Positions 32,592 to 43,080 of a stretch of 64,000 bases of DNA are shown piece by piece (the first letter of the stretch is position 1; each line of letters begins with the position of its first letter). The notes below the pieces were generated by a model that saw only the letters and a list, made by a program, of their open reading frames with translations, did not search any database and was not told the origin of the DNA. Source of the stretch: Persicaria tinctoria (taxonomy: Eukaryota; Streptophyta; Magnoliopsida; Caryophyllales; Polygonaceae); assembly GCA_037127255.1 (NCBI GenBank), contig JBANSL010000003.1:43211314-43275313 (forward strand). The letters are read 5' to 3'. The position numbers and the translations under genes are program-made.

Positions 32592-35276
32592 TTAATGCTC
32601 AAGGTGCATTTGCAGGGCCCATGTAGCTTGGGCTTCAAATAAGACTCCATTCTTGTCCATCAGCTGTAATCCTCCAGAATGGATCTTGTTCACCACGAAA
32701 GGTCCCATCCGCTTCTTGTTGAATTTGTTGGGAAACCAATGATCCTTTGATTTAGAGACATAGAGCTTGTCTCCAACTTCATACTCCTTAGGCTCATCAT
32801 TGGAAATCCTACACAAGCGCACATACCAAGGCAGACCTCTCCCATGTATAGATAAATCTTTAATGGAAATAGGAGAAGAAAGATCCATACCTTGACTTAC
32901 TTTCGCAGAGACGGAATCGGGGACCACTGTGTTTGGTCGATCTCGACTAGGGCTAGTCGATCTCGACGAGACTGCAGGTTCTGGTGGTGGTATGCTCGCA
33001 GATTCAGAAGTCGATGAAGACGATGGCTCGTCGACCTCGAGATGACTACTCGACATCGACAAGGGCTCTGCTCCTAGTGGCCTGCTCATCGACGAAGGCA
33101 GACCTGGTGGAGCCGAGTGGTGGTCGACCTCGACAAGACTAGTCGAGATCGACGAGGCTGGTCCGTCTGGTGGAGTCTGTGTCGAGGAAGACGGTGCCCG
33201 AGGATCTTGGTCGATCTCGACTAGGGTAGTCGATCTCGACGAGGGCTCTCCTCCTGGTTGCGGTGGCGTCGAAGAAGACGGGTCTGGTGGCACCGGGTGG
33301 TGGTCGATCTCGACAAGGATGGTCGAGATCGACGAGGCTTCTGGCTCCGGTGTTGTCAATGTCGAGGAGGGCAAAGTCGATCTAGGGCAAGTCTTGTCGA
33401 TCTCGACAAGGCTACTCGATCTCGACGAGCCTGGCCCTTCAGTGTTGCTGCTCGACGATGCTGGTGCTGGTGGAGTTCCCTTGGTCTGGTCGAGATCGAC
33501 TAGGGCTCTGCTCGATGTCGAGGAGCCTTGGTCGATCTTGACCCCATACTTAGTCCCTGTCAAGGCATCCGAAAAATAATTAATCCACAACGACTTACCT
33601 TGGTCCGTGTCGATTGGATTCTCTGTGTTATCCTTGAGGATTGCCATGATCTCCTCCACCTGGGCCTCCATGTCCCTTTTTTCCAGCTCCTCTGGGGTCA
33701 TATTTCTGACCTTGGGTTCCCCGCAGGTGATGTAGCCGGCTGAGATAGATTTGACCTCTTCCATTGGACCTGTATGCCTTTCAGTTTTATTAAAGGAATA
33801 CTCGATTACATCATCGCTGATGTTGAAGGTGAGTACTCCTTTCCTTACGCTTATGTTGGTATCCACCGTTGCCAAGAATGGTCTTCCTAAAATAATTGGA
33901 CAAGCAGGATCTTCTTGCATATCAACAACTAGGAAATCAGCAGGGACAAAGAATTTACCTAATTGTACTGGCACATTGTCCACCATGCCTATTGGAATGA
34001 CCACCGTGTTGTTGGCCATGTAAAGTCTAGCATCCACAGGCTCTAGGGCACCTATCTTAATCTTGGACCAAATTGTTAAAGGCATTATACTCACACTAGC
34101 TCCAAGATCACATAAGGCATTAATTTTGTATGGACCAAATCCAATGGTTATAGCAAACTTACCTGGATCTGGCCTCTTCTCCAGTATGTCCAAATGGCTG
34201 CATTCCTCTGTGATTTCAGCCATCGATCGCTTTTTGCTCATAATCTCTCTCAGGAACTTGACATAGGATGGCATTTCATTGAGAGCTTCTGTGAAGGGGA
34301 TAGTGACGTTGAGTTTCTGAAGCATCTTGATGAAGCGCTGAAACTTTTTTTCTGTCGGGTCCTTTAGAGATTTTGTGGGGAAAGGCAGCTTCTTTTTATG
34401 CGTCGGAGCCAGAACAGACGTCGGAGGTGCTGTAGGCTGCTCTATGTCGACCAGAGGCTCCTCGAAATCGACTAGGGTCTTGTCGACATCGACCAGATTG
34501 GGCCCAGTCGAGTTGCTGTGTGGTGCAAACGAAGATTTTTGCAGATTCTCCTCGAGATTGATGAGGCCTTCGTCGAGATCGACCACAGGTTTGTCGAGGT
34601 CGAATTGCTGTTCCTCGTCGTTCTGCAGTTGATGGCCGCTTCTGAGTTTTATAGCAGCGATGTGTCCAGTCTTTCCCTTAGGATTTGGTTCTGAAGATCC
34701 TGGAAGTGTCCCTGACTGTCTGGGGATTCCTGTTGCTAGCTGACCAATCTGTGTATCAACTGATTTCCGCCAGATATCAATTTTCCCAAGCCTAGAGTTG
34801 ACACCTTGCATCTGAGTATAGACGGAGTTGAAAGATTGCTTAGTTTCTGAGTGGTTTCTCCGTATTTCCTCCAGGACTGTCTGTATATCATCCTTTTTCT
34901 GTTCCCTTTCCAGATGTCCTGGAGCTCTGTAGGGCAGGGGATTCCTAGGGACACCTTGGTTCCATTGTGGTTGCTGAAACCTTTGGTCCCCCATGTAGCG
35001 ACTGGGACCCCCTGCGTAAGCTACATCCTCATGATGCTCTGCCATCCTGACTTGTTCTGCGTGTGGGCACTCAGGAGTGGTGTGCCTTTGCGATCCGCAT
35101 TCAATGCAAGGCTGGTTGACAGAGAGATACTTTACTTGCTTGATGAGCTTCTTATTCTGGTCTCTGTAGTACTGCTCCCTTACATCAGGATCAATCTCCT
35201 TAGATGGCTCATAGAGGGGCATGGATGGTGCTGGCCTGGCGTATGGGTTCTCTTCATAAAGTTGCAGTAGACCCAT
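32592..35276 (-). CDS. E4 Gag end, protease, palindrome-coded linker and integrase-like tail (894 aa frame)
   Basis: Residues near 57-70 form a zinc knuckle (CIECGSQRHTTPEC, all four ligands present). Retropepsin follows, with LCDLGASVSIMPL near 388-400 and IILGRPFLAT some 70 residues later. Two low-complexity segments (about 222-282 and 590-800) read LVDVDKTLVDFEEPLVDIEQ and SSRSTSLVEIDK-like repeats. The C-terminus has YEVGDKLYVSKSKDHWFPNK then KRMGPFVV, which resembles the GPF module at the end of Ty3 integrases, although RT and the integrase core are missing. The start lies in the preceding gag frame: one extra base near 35260 separates the two (E2 has the unbroken version). Confidence 0.85.
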   Translation of the reverse strand: MGLLQLYEENPYARPAPSMPLYEPSKEIDPDVREQYYRDQNKKLIKQVKYLSVNQPCIECGSQRHTTPECPHAEQVRMAEHHEDVAYAGGPSRYMGDQRFQQPQWNQGVPRNPLPYRAPGHLEREQKKDDIQTVLEEIRRNHSETKQSFNSVYTQMQGVNSRLGKIDIWRKSVDTQIGQLATGIPRQSGTLPGSSEPNPKGKTGHIAAIKLRSGHQLQNDEEQQFDLDKPVVDLDEGLINLEENLQKSSFAPHSNSTGPNLVDVDKTLVDFEEPLVDIEQPTAPPTSVLAPTHKKKLPFPTKSLKDPTEKKFQRFIKMLQKLNVTIPFTEALNEMPSYVKFLREIMSKKRSMAEITEECSHLDILEKRPDPGKFAITIGFGPYKINALCDLGASVSIMPLTIWSKIKIGALEPVDARLYMANNTVVIPIGMVDNVPVQLGKFFVPADFLVVDMQEDPACPIILGRPFLATVDTNISVRKGVLTFNISDDVIEYSFNKTERHTGPMEEVKSISAGYITCGEPKVRNMTPEELEKRDMEAQVEEIMAILKDNTENPIDTDQGKSLWINYFSDALTGTKYGVKIDQGSSTSSRALVDLDQTKGTPPAPASSSSNTEGPGSSRSSSLVEIDKTCPRSTLPSSTLTTPEPEASSISTILVEIDHHPVPPDPSSSTPPQPGGEPSSRSTTLVEIDQDPRAPSSSTQTPPDGPASSISTSLVEVDHHSAPPGLPSSMSRPLGAEPLSMSSSHLEVDEPSSSSTSESASIPPPEPAVSSRSTSPSRDRPNTVVPDSVSAKVSQGMDLSSPISIKDLSIHGRGLPWYVRLCRISNDEPKEYEVGDKLYVSKSKDHWFPNKFNKKRMGPFVVNKIHSGGLQLMDKNGVLFEAQATWALQMHLEH

Positions 35277-36123
35277 ACTTGTTTTCGTAGTTAGTGAGCT
35301 TCTCTAGTACACCCCATGCGTCACTTGGCGGCATTGTCAGATACTCATAGCGAGTATAATGGTTGATTCTGTCCTTTGTGACTTGATCCAGAGAGTTGAA
35401 GAAGATCTCCTGAATGACGTAGGGTGGTTGTCCATGTGTAGGGCAAGATCGCAGAAGTTCCTTGTAGCGCTCCCATGCCTTTGTCAGCGGTTCCCCTTGC
35501 TTCTGTTTGAAGGCGGTGATTCTCTGGCGGAGATGTGCTGTTTTGGCGGGTGGGAAGAATTTGTTCAGAAACTCTTGCTCTAGTTGGGCCCAGGTTGTGA
35601 GTGATCTTGCTTTCAGCCCTTCCAGCCATTTCAGTGCAGGCCCAGCGAGAGACCAGCGAAAAGATTTCATCTTGACATATTCCAGGGTTGTACCTTCAGC
35701 AATAGTACGACACATGTGAGAAAAGTTTGTAATATGCTCAAGAGGACACTCATTAAATCTACCATAGAAGGCATTATTTTTCAGCTCTATAAGAAATTGA
35801 GTGCGAATTTCAAAAGAGTTATCAGGGATAAGAATCGTCGATTCAAGCACGACGAGAGTTGGGTGCATGTAGTCCTCTGCCGTGGTTGGATATTGGGCAA
35901 GCTCAGCCTGTGCTTGTTCCCTTGCTGCTCTCTCAGCAGCGATAGCAGCATCTCTAGCGGCGATAGCAGTATCCTTTGCGGCCAATTCCCTGGTAAGCCT
36001 AGCGACCAGCTGTTCCTGTGTCTCCGCAACCGCCATGATCCTTTTGAGTTTAGAGTGGATGTGTAGGTAGCGCTCTGGTTCGTCTAAGCTGTCAAACTCA
36101 GGTGTTTGACCAGAACGACGCAT
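35254..36123 (-). CDS. E4 Gag, N-terminal frame (289 aa)
   Basis: Starts at 36123 with MRRSGQTPEFDSLDEPERYL, 64 bp after the primer-binding site. A coiled-coil segment (RELAAKDTAIAARDAAIAAE) is followed by the capsid core FYGRFNECPLEHITNFSHMC, RWSLAGPALKWLEGLKARSL, then FKQKQGEPLTKAWERYKELL and RSCPTHGQPPYVIQEIFFN. This is the Retrotrans_gag fold typical of Athila and related Ty3 lineages. The frame ends in STATL after a one-base insertion compared with E2, so Gag and the zinc knuckle are on different frames in this copy. Confidence 0.88.
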   Translation of the reverse strand: MRRSGQTPEFDSLDEPERYLHIHSKLKRIMAVAETQEQLVARLTRELAAKDTAIAARDAAIAAERAAREQAQAELAQYPTTAEDYMHPTLVVLESTILIPDNSFEIRTQFLIELKNNAFYGRFNECPLEHITNFSHMCRTIAEGTTLEYVKMKSFRWSLAGPALKWLEGLKARSLTTWAQLEQEFLNKFFPPAKTAHLRQRITAFKQKQGEPLTKAWERYKELLRSCPTHGQPPYVIQEIFFNSLDQVTKDRINHYTRYEYLTMPPSDAWGVLEKLTNYENKYGSTATL

Positions 36124-36186
36124 ACACCTGAAAAGTAACTCAAAGAAACAGTGAGAACTGACTACCTAAGGCGCGATTGATAGCTT

Positions 36187-36203
36187 CCCCGGCAACGGAG
36201 CCA
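36187..36203 (-). other. E4 primer-binding site (tRNA-Asp, one mismatch)
   Basis: CCCCGGCAACGGAGCCA differs from the tRNA-Asp end by one base (A for C). It is three bases from the LTR. Confidence 0.88.
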
Positions 36204-36206
36204 ATT

Positions 36207-38484
36207 TGTTGTTGCAGGAGGATGGTCAAGTATGAAATAAATATGAAATAAAGTTCAGACTGAGTTCCTTGTCTCAGCAAATAAATACAAGACTTCCTCC
36301 CGCTGTAGTAAGAGAATAGTCAGGATCGAATCCACGAGGAAGCACGTCAGCAGTTCTCAGGTAGCTGTAAATCTCACAGGCAGAATAGCAGAAAGACAGA
36401 AACACGGAAATAAAAGCAGAAAGTAACAAACAAAAGCAAAGAACAAATGCAAAACAAGAAAATACAAAGCAAAGCAGCAAGTAAAAGCAAAGACAGAGGC
36501 TCGTCGATATCGACAAGAGTCAACTCGAGATCGACAAAGGCAGTCGACAACAGAAAATCGGAAATCACAGCAAACAGGCAAACTCGGCAAGGGCAACTCG
36601 ATCTCGACAACCCCTACTCGAGATCGACAAGAAACAACAAAGACGGAAATTCCAGAAATCGACAACAGAAGCCAACTCTACTCGACCTAGACCAGTCCTA
36701 CTCGATCTCGACCACGTCTTACTCGAGATCGACAAGGGTCTCCTCTATGTCGACAACAGTAAAAGACAGAAACTTTAAATTTGCAGATTTCGAACCAAAA
36801 CTCAGATTTTTGACGGAAATAAATTCAATATGCTAAAAGACTTCCAAAGCCAGGGTTTCAACACCACAACGATAACCATGCAAAGTAACACATAAAGGCA
36901 TAAAAGATCATGCTTTCCATCAAATAACTTTCGTCATTAACAAATAGGCATATAGAGGCTCTCGCATAAACCCTAATTGTTACTAACCCTTTTTCACATA
37001 ATTAACCCAAGTTGTATTAAGATCACTTTCGCTTCAATAACACAAACAAGGATCACCTTCAACTCTCGCAAAAGAATCATGCTTATAGGGATAGAAGATG
37101 AATTGCACAGAAAGATCTGACCTTTATCGCATCGCCTCACATGGCCACCGTCAGGCTCACCCCAGCCCCAGAAGTGGGTGGACTACTCACGCCTCATCGC
37201 AATAACAGACATTGAATTGAAAGAAACAACTTGCATTAACTATATTCAAAAGCCTTTACAATCCCGGCAATCAACTTTCGCAGAAAGCCAAAACCCTAAA
37301 AACCTTAGAACTCCTAAACTTCTCTGTGGAACTAACTAATTGTGTGTCTTGGAATTAATAAAACTGAGCCCCCTAGGGCCTTATTTATAGGCTTCTAACC
37401 CTTGCTAATCAAGGATAGAATCTTCTATCTCATTCTAAAATTATATCTAAAGCTTTAAAAGATAAATAAATGCCATAATGGAAATAAATCTAAAAGGAAA
37501 AGATAAAACTAAATAGGGTAAGTCTTCATGATGTTAATAGATCTCCTTCCTTGGATCAAATTTGGATAGATCTCGGCCAAATCAACTTCCTTCACGCCCA
37601 AGGAATCCCAAGTCGAGTAGGACTCGTCAAGTCGAGTAACGCGGCTCCGGAGGTCTACTCGATCTCGACAAGGGTCTTGTCGACCTCGAGTAGGGTTGAT
37701 CGTCGACTGGACTTCCCGGCTAGCTCTGCTCGATGTGGCTCGGACTTGGCTTCTGACGCTCGTCGACCTCGAGTAGCCTTCGTCGACCTCGAGTAGGGAT
37801 GGGTCATCGACTAGGTCTCCTCGGGTGGCTTTACTCGACAAGCTTGGATCTGGAATCAGGGACTCGTCGATCTCGATTAAGGTTCGTCGAGTTCGAGTAG
37901 GGTTGCTCGAGGATGTTTCTCTGATGGTGTCGACTAGAGCTCCATGGCATGGACTCGGACAGGCGTGGTGGCGCTTGTCGATCTCGACAAGGCTTTGTCG
38001 AGATCGAGTAGGGTTGACCTTGTCCTCAGCTTCTCGATCAGTCCTCTTCTCGACTCCGGGTGTGGTGTCTGGTCTTCGTCGATCTCGACTAGGGCTTGTC
38101 AAGATCGAGTAACCTCCGGAGCTAGGTTGGTCTGGCTTTCTCGATCAGGCTCTGTCGACCAAGGTTGCTCGGACATGCTCGTCTAGGTCGAGTTAGGTCT
38201 ACTCGAGATCGAGTAGTCTGGTTCCTCGGCTCGATTTGACTGGTTCCGTTGCAGCTTTGACCTTGGACTTCTGTAGTGGTTTTCCGAGCTTTTCCGACCT
38301 TCTATAGAATTTCTGTAAAATGCCTCGATTTCTGCGAATTAAACAAAAACAGGTGTAGATTCCATAATTTGGCAAATAAACATAAACTACATAAGTTCTG
38401 TACTATCTAAGCCCAAATGAATGCAATGTATACATAAATCGATATAAAAGTTACTGTAAAACATGGCAGATTCAGCTCACAACA
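36207..38484 (-). repeat. E4 5' LTR (2278 bp)
   Basis: TG...CA borders. TCGANNTCGA clusters lie at 36500-36755 and 37585-38220, and the TATA box at 37382-37389. Confidence 0.94.
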
Positions 38485-38489
38485 CTCAG

Positions 38490-39539
38490 ACCCCGGGCTC
38501 GAGCAAAAAGACCGGCGACGAGAGTTCCAAGAAGTCGGGAAGTTGTTGGCAGTTCTGGAGCAGCAGATCAGTCAGCAAAAAATGCCGATTTCCCGTCGAT
38601 TTGCTAGGCTTCTGGAAATGTGCGAGTACTACTTTTGTAGATCTTGAAGTCGCGGTCGCGGATTGGGGCAGATCTCGTCAATCGGACGTCAGATGAAGCG
38701 GGAAACTGAGTTTTACCGAGACGTCGCCTGTGGAGAGACGATTCCGAAATTGGGTTCGTTTGAGAGGTATTGAGGGCTGTTTTGGGAGTGACGTTTTGGG
38801 TAGGATTGAGGGTGATAATGGGGCCGTGGACGGCCTTAGAATGGTGGTAAAGAAGGGGTATGGGATTGAGGGATATGTGATGCAAGATCGCTCTCGGCCT
38901 CGCACTCCGAGTGTTTCCGACCCTTTGATTCCGTCGTCTCTCACTAAGGAATCTCCTTCAGCCTCTCACCGAAGGTTTTGTTCCCGACCTCTCACCTAAG
39001 AACGAGATTCTTAACCCGAATCACAGGAAGCTAAAAGGCTCACTTTTTCTCAAAATTCAACTTATTTCAAAACAAATGTCAAGCTTACATATATATAGGA
39101 CTTGTATGAAATCTAAGAAATTAAAACAAGACAAACAATAAATGAAAAGGACGTGGGATTTGGGCAAGTCTTTTGGGCTTAGTCCGAAATTTGCTTGGAA
39201 AAACAAATGCAAGAGCATATCATCCTAGTAAAATAGGTAGTTTGGTTTTGAAAGATTTAGCTTGGAATCCTCTCTAATTAAGTCTCGGTCGGCGCCAATT
39301 CAGACTTAACTTGTAGCAAAGTGACCGAGTGTGGTGGTGACTCCTCAAAGATTAGAACCGATTGACCAAGTTGGCGAGCTCGGGCTCTTGTCAACGGTGG
39401 GGTATCTCGAGGTAAAAGTGGCTCCTCTTCCATCTCCTCATAGTTAGCATCTTCAATAGCATCCATCGGAGCTCCATCATTAGCATCTAGATCACCAACC
39501 CGATCGTCAGATAAGCTAGCTCCGTCGAGGGTCACATCA
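38490..39539 (-). repeat. E3 3' LTR, main part
   Basis: Continues the 12 bp at 28834-28845. It aligns with 55282-56389 but lacks a repeat of about 45 bp found at 55715-55760. TATA-like TATATATA is at 39090-39097. The pol frame reads through its left-facing end (see 39278-40194). Confidence 0.9.
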
Positions 39540-40194
39540 TCCTCCCCCCCTTGAAAAGGATTCGACCCCGAATCTGTCAGCTCCTCAAGTAGCCCATCCC
39601 CTGCAAGAAATGGAGCTAAGTCACAGACATTAAAAACATCATGAACACCATACTTACTTGGGAGATCAATTCGGTAAGCGTTGTCGTTAATCTTCTCTAT
39701 CACCATGAACGGCCCATCAGCTCTTGGCCGCAACTTAGATTGCCGCAAAGTAGGAAATCGATCCTTCCGGAGGTGAACCCAAACACAGTCTCCAACCTCC
39801 AATAATAGCTCCTTGCGATGCTTGTTGGCCTGGTTCACATACTGTTGAGTTCGACGCTCCAGCTGTAGTCGAACTCTCTCATGCAAAGACTTCACCAACT
39901 CAGCCCGGGACTTACCAGCAAGGTCCTCGGGAGACGATAGGGGCTGCGGTGCCAAATCCAATGGTGTGTGGGGATTTCTACCATAAACCACCTCAAAAAG
40001 AGACATCTTGGTGGCGGAATGCACAGCCCGATTGTAAGCAAACTCGACATAGGATAAGCAATCCTCCCACCTGCGCAAGTTAGTAGCAAGCATAGTACGC
40101 AGTAAAACACCTAGAGTCCTATTAACTACCTCGGTTTGACCATCTGTTTGGGGGTGGCTAGAAGTAGAAAATAACAGCTTGGTACCTAGCTTAG
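39278..40194 (-). pseudogene. E3 integrase C-terminal half and CRM-type tail
   Basis: After the E5 insertion the frame resumes as LGTKLLFSTSSHPQTDGQTE, which supplies the catalytic Glu of the integrase DDE triad. Next come YNRAVHSATKMSLFEVVYGR and the GPF module (RADGPFMVIEKINDNAYRID). The end reads SGSNPFQGGEDDVTLDG, then PPLTRARARQLGQ, like the CRM tail (CR motif) used for centromere targeting in some members. About 87 codons lie inside the 3' LTR, and the polypurine tract is part of the coding sequence. Confidence 0.85.
39540..39552 (-). other. E3 polypurine tract inside the pol frame
   Basis: On the minus strand AAGGGGGGGAGGA directly precedes the LTR start TGATGTGACC. It is read as part of the codons for FQGGED. 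Confidence 0.85.
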
Positions 40195-41708
40195 TGACAG
40201 GCCTAAGGTCGTTATGCCAAATCAAAGTAAATTCCTAAGATGCAAACTATAACAAGTATAGTAGGTAAGTTAGGGTCGAACCCACAGGGAAACAGAATCA
40301 ATTGTAAGAGCAAGTATTATTACCCAAAAGTAACCGATTCAAGGGGTTGTTTTGGGTGTAAGCGATGGTAATGACAGAACAAGTTGCAATAAGAGGTTGT
40401 GAATATATGATGGAAAAGTATCACACCAGGTAATTATCCGCACAACAATTGAGATGGTTCATCATCGCATTCTATGAATCTCAAGTTCTAATGTCCAGTA
40501 ATTCTTCTCAATTCAGATCGTGTAATAGCTTTTAGTCCTACCAGTCCTAAAAGCACTTATCACCAAATTACAAGGGAAAACCTTCACCGAATAATAAAGC
40601 GATAGCATTCAAGCATGAATTATAATGAGATACAAGCAATTCCAACAACCCGTTAAAATAGCTTGCAATCGAATCTCCTTCACAATCTACCACAAGCAAC
40701 CCGCGTATGGTGATTGTGTTTGCTACAATGAATCTACAACCCCAAAACTGGAATTGGAAACCCTAGCAATATGACTAGTATCGATAAACCTAGGTGATCA
40801 ATCCAGATTAACCAATAATAAGCAATCAAGCAATAAACTCAGGAGATCGAAACAATTAACAAAGGACAAACAAGAGTAGAATACTCACAACCAAATCAAT
40901 TGAAGGCTTCAAAGAACCAAGTGTAACAAAGGAGAGTTAGTTCTCCATAGGGTTTGTGAGATGAACAAAAGGGAAAATACGTCTCTGGAAAATAACCTAA
41001 TTATCTCCTACTGCCTTCTCGGCCTATATAACCTTATAAAATCGGGTTTAACATCCCGTAAAAATATAATATTAAAACTAATAAGATAAGGAAAATTGGA
41101 TAAGAATCCGTCTTCAGGGACCGACGCGGGCGCGTCAGATGTCAGCGCGGGCGCGCCAGCCTTCGACTTGCTTCTTCTGTCTGGTGAATCGACGCGGCCA
41201 CTTCCTCCTAGCAGCGTGGTTGCGTCGGGTAGCAGCGCGGGCGCGTCGAGTGCAGCGCGGGCCCTGCATTGGTTTTTGCCTACAATTCCGTCTCGAATTA
41301 GCTTTCGACGTCAACATGAAAGTTGTAGCTCTCTGAAAGAGCTTTCCAACGCATGGTCATAATAGTCGATCGGACAACGGAGGCCTCCAGAAAGTGCAAA
41401 ACAAGTTCAGCATGTCTGGCGACAATTTCTGCAGACTTGTTCTTCGTTTAGGTTCGCTTCTTCTTCTCAGGACCTCTTGAGATCTTCATGTAAGCTTCTT
41501 CGATCAACTAGACATTCTCATCAAATGCGTTATCAACTCATGTCTTCTCCTCGGATCTACCATTACCTGAAATAATCAATAAAAGCGTGTAGATTCCGAC
41601 TCCGACAACATAGAGAACTAATATGCAAATCATGCTTAATCCATCAATGAAATGCGTCTTAACTAAGCTAAATGCAACCTATTATGCCTACCTAAATGCA
41701 TGCTATCA
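40195..41708 (-). repeat. E5 LTR A (1514 bp)
   Basis: TGACAGGCC...GCTATCA. It carries a GC-rich cluster of CGCGGGCGCG units (41115-41275) and TATATA at 41025-41030. It is the uninterrupted empty site for the MITE found in LTR B. Confidence 0.93.
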
Positions 41709-41746
41709 AACTCCCCCACACTTAACCTTTGCTTGTCCTCAAGCAA
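41709..41746 (-). other. E5 body 1, 3' hairpin/purine module
   Basis: Minus-strand TTGCTTG-AGGA-CAAGCAA (41746-41729), then GGTTAAGTGTGGGGGAGTTT and the LTR. The stem is the same as in E1, E2 and E4. Confidence 0.78.
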
Positions 41747-42895
41747 TGATAGAATGAACATGAATCAACGCATCCCACGGGAAATCCCTTCAAGTTTCAA
41801 CCTCATCAAAAAGCAACATCATAGCAGGTGAAAACATAAACCAAGCAAACAAACGTCATAGCATGTATTCCAGTGATCAAAGCTTAGAAGTAGACATTAT
41901 CCAACCTCACTAGAATTGTGTTTTCCACTCATGTGTTTTGGCTTTAAGATACAACTCTCAACTCAAACCATTCATGCACTAAACTCATAGACATTGACCA
42001 CCATATCACCAATTCTCTACCGAAATTTCATTACTTGCGGGACACAATAAAGAAAATAAAATGCAACAATTGTTTTTCTTTTCTTTTTTTTTTCTTTTTC
42101 TTGTCTTGGTACTTTCCTTACACGAAGCGCAAACATGGGTGTCATGAATGACCCCGGTCTATCAACACCTCAACTATTAATATGAAGTCCACTTGAACAC
42201 CTTTTGACGCAAGTTGCAAACATGGGTGTCATGAATGAACCTGGTTACTCAATGGTCAAGCTTCTTTCCTAGTGGATAGTTTTCAACACCTTTTTGCGCG
42301 AATCATACCCATGGGTGTCATGCATAGATCCGGTTACTAAGTGCATTAACCATTGCCACCTTCTTCACAAAATATTCATAAAATTAAATAAAAAGACTCA
42401 AAATATAAACATAAACTCTGCAAGCAACAAACATGTGCATCGGTCTTTCAAAATAGATACTGCAGTCAATACCAAGAGGTAGCAACACTAGGCGAGTAAT
42501 TCACACAATTGAGCAAAAGAATTCAAATAAGGCCAAACATTCTCACATAGTCATGTTTTTAGGACTTCAATCATACTTTAGCTCAATCATACATGCTCAA
42601 TTACATTCGCTAGCTCATGTTCCACAAAAATAAAATATAGATAGTAATCAAAACATCCAGAACTCCATGGGATTTTTATGAATCATGCTTGAAATTTAAA
42701 ATAGAGGACAAACTAAGCCAGATGGGTATTTGAATAACACATATGTATGCAATGCGTGCTCTATTTTTGGAATTTTGAATTTTTTTTTTTTAAATACGAA
42801 AATAAACAAAATTTAATAAAAATGATTACAGAAATTAAACATGATGCATAAATTTAAATATGATCTCCTATATGCACTATATATAGAGAATTCCT
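41747..42895 (-). other. E5 body 1, 3' non-coding region
   Basis: No coding signal. It includes three copies of CATGGGTGTCATGAATGA-like sequence (near 42134, 42211 and 42310). The second body has the same at 46147-47300. Confidence 0.6.
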
Positions 42896-42933
42896 CTCCC
42901 CCACACATAAAGTTTTCATTGTCCTCAATGAAA
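42896..42933 (-). other. E5 body 1, internal hairpin/purine module
   Basis: Minus-strand TTTCATTG-AGGA-CAATGAAA (42933-42914), then CTTTATGTGTGGGGGAGAGG. The stem differs from the Athila-like elements but the loop is the same. Confidence 0.7.
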
Positions 42934-43080
42934 CAATAAAGACAACAAAAATAGATCAAATATAATCAGGGTGAAGGAAAAGAAAAAGGAAAAAGAAAGA
43001 AAAACTTACCTCGGGTTGCCTCCCAAGCAGCGCCTTTGTTTCATGTCGCTGGCTCGACATTTTAGTTGTCCATTTAAGAC

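Larger units (their letters stand above)
28846..38484 (-). mobile_element. E4: Athila-like retrotransposon with Gag, protease and an integrase-like tail
   Basis: LTRs at 28846-31132 and 36207-38484 begin TGTTGTTGCAGG and end CTCACAACA. Target duplications are CTCGG (28841-28845) and CTCAG (38485-38489), with one base changed. The primer-binding site, open frames and both hairpin/purine modules are in place. The body is only 5.1 kb; no reverse transcriptase, RNase H or integrase core exists. The LTR is homologous to that of E1. It inserted 12 bp into the E3 LTR. Confidence 0.93.

Noticed and set aside
14625..38220. Regularly recurring TCGATATCGA strings resembling a CRISPR array
   Set aside because: Spacing is irregular, spacers are not unique units, there are no cas genes, and the setting is a plant nuclear genome.
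41096..41362. Open frame MDKNPSSGTDAGASDVSAGA repeated in all three E5 LTRs
   Set aside because: It reads the GC-rich repeat on the strand opposite to E5 and has no supporting signal beyond LTR identity.
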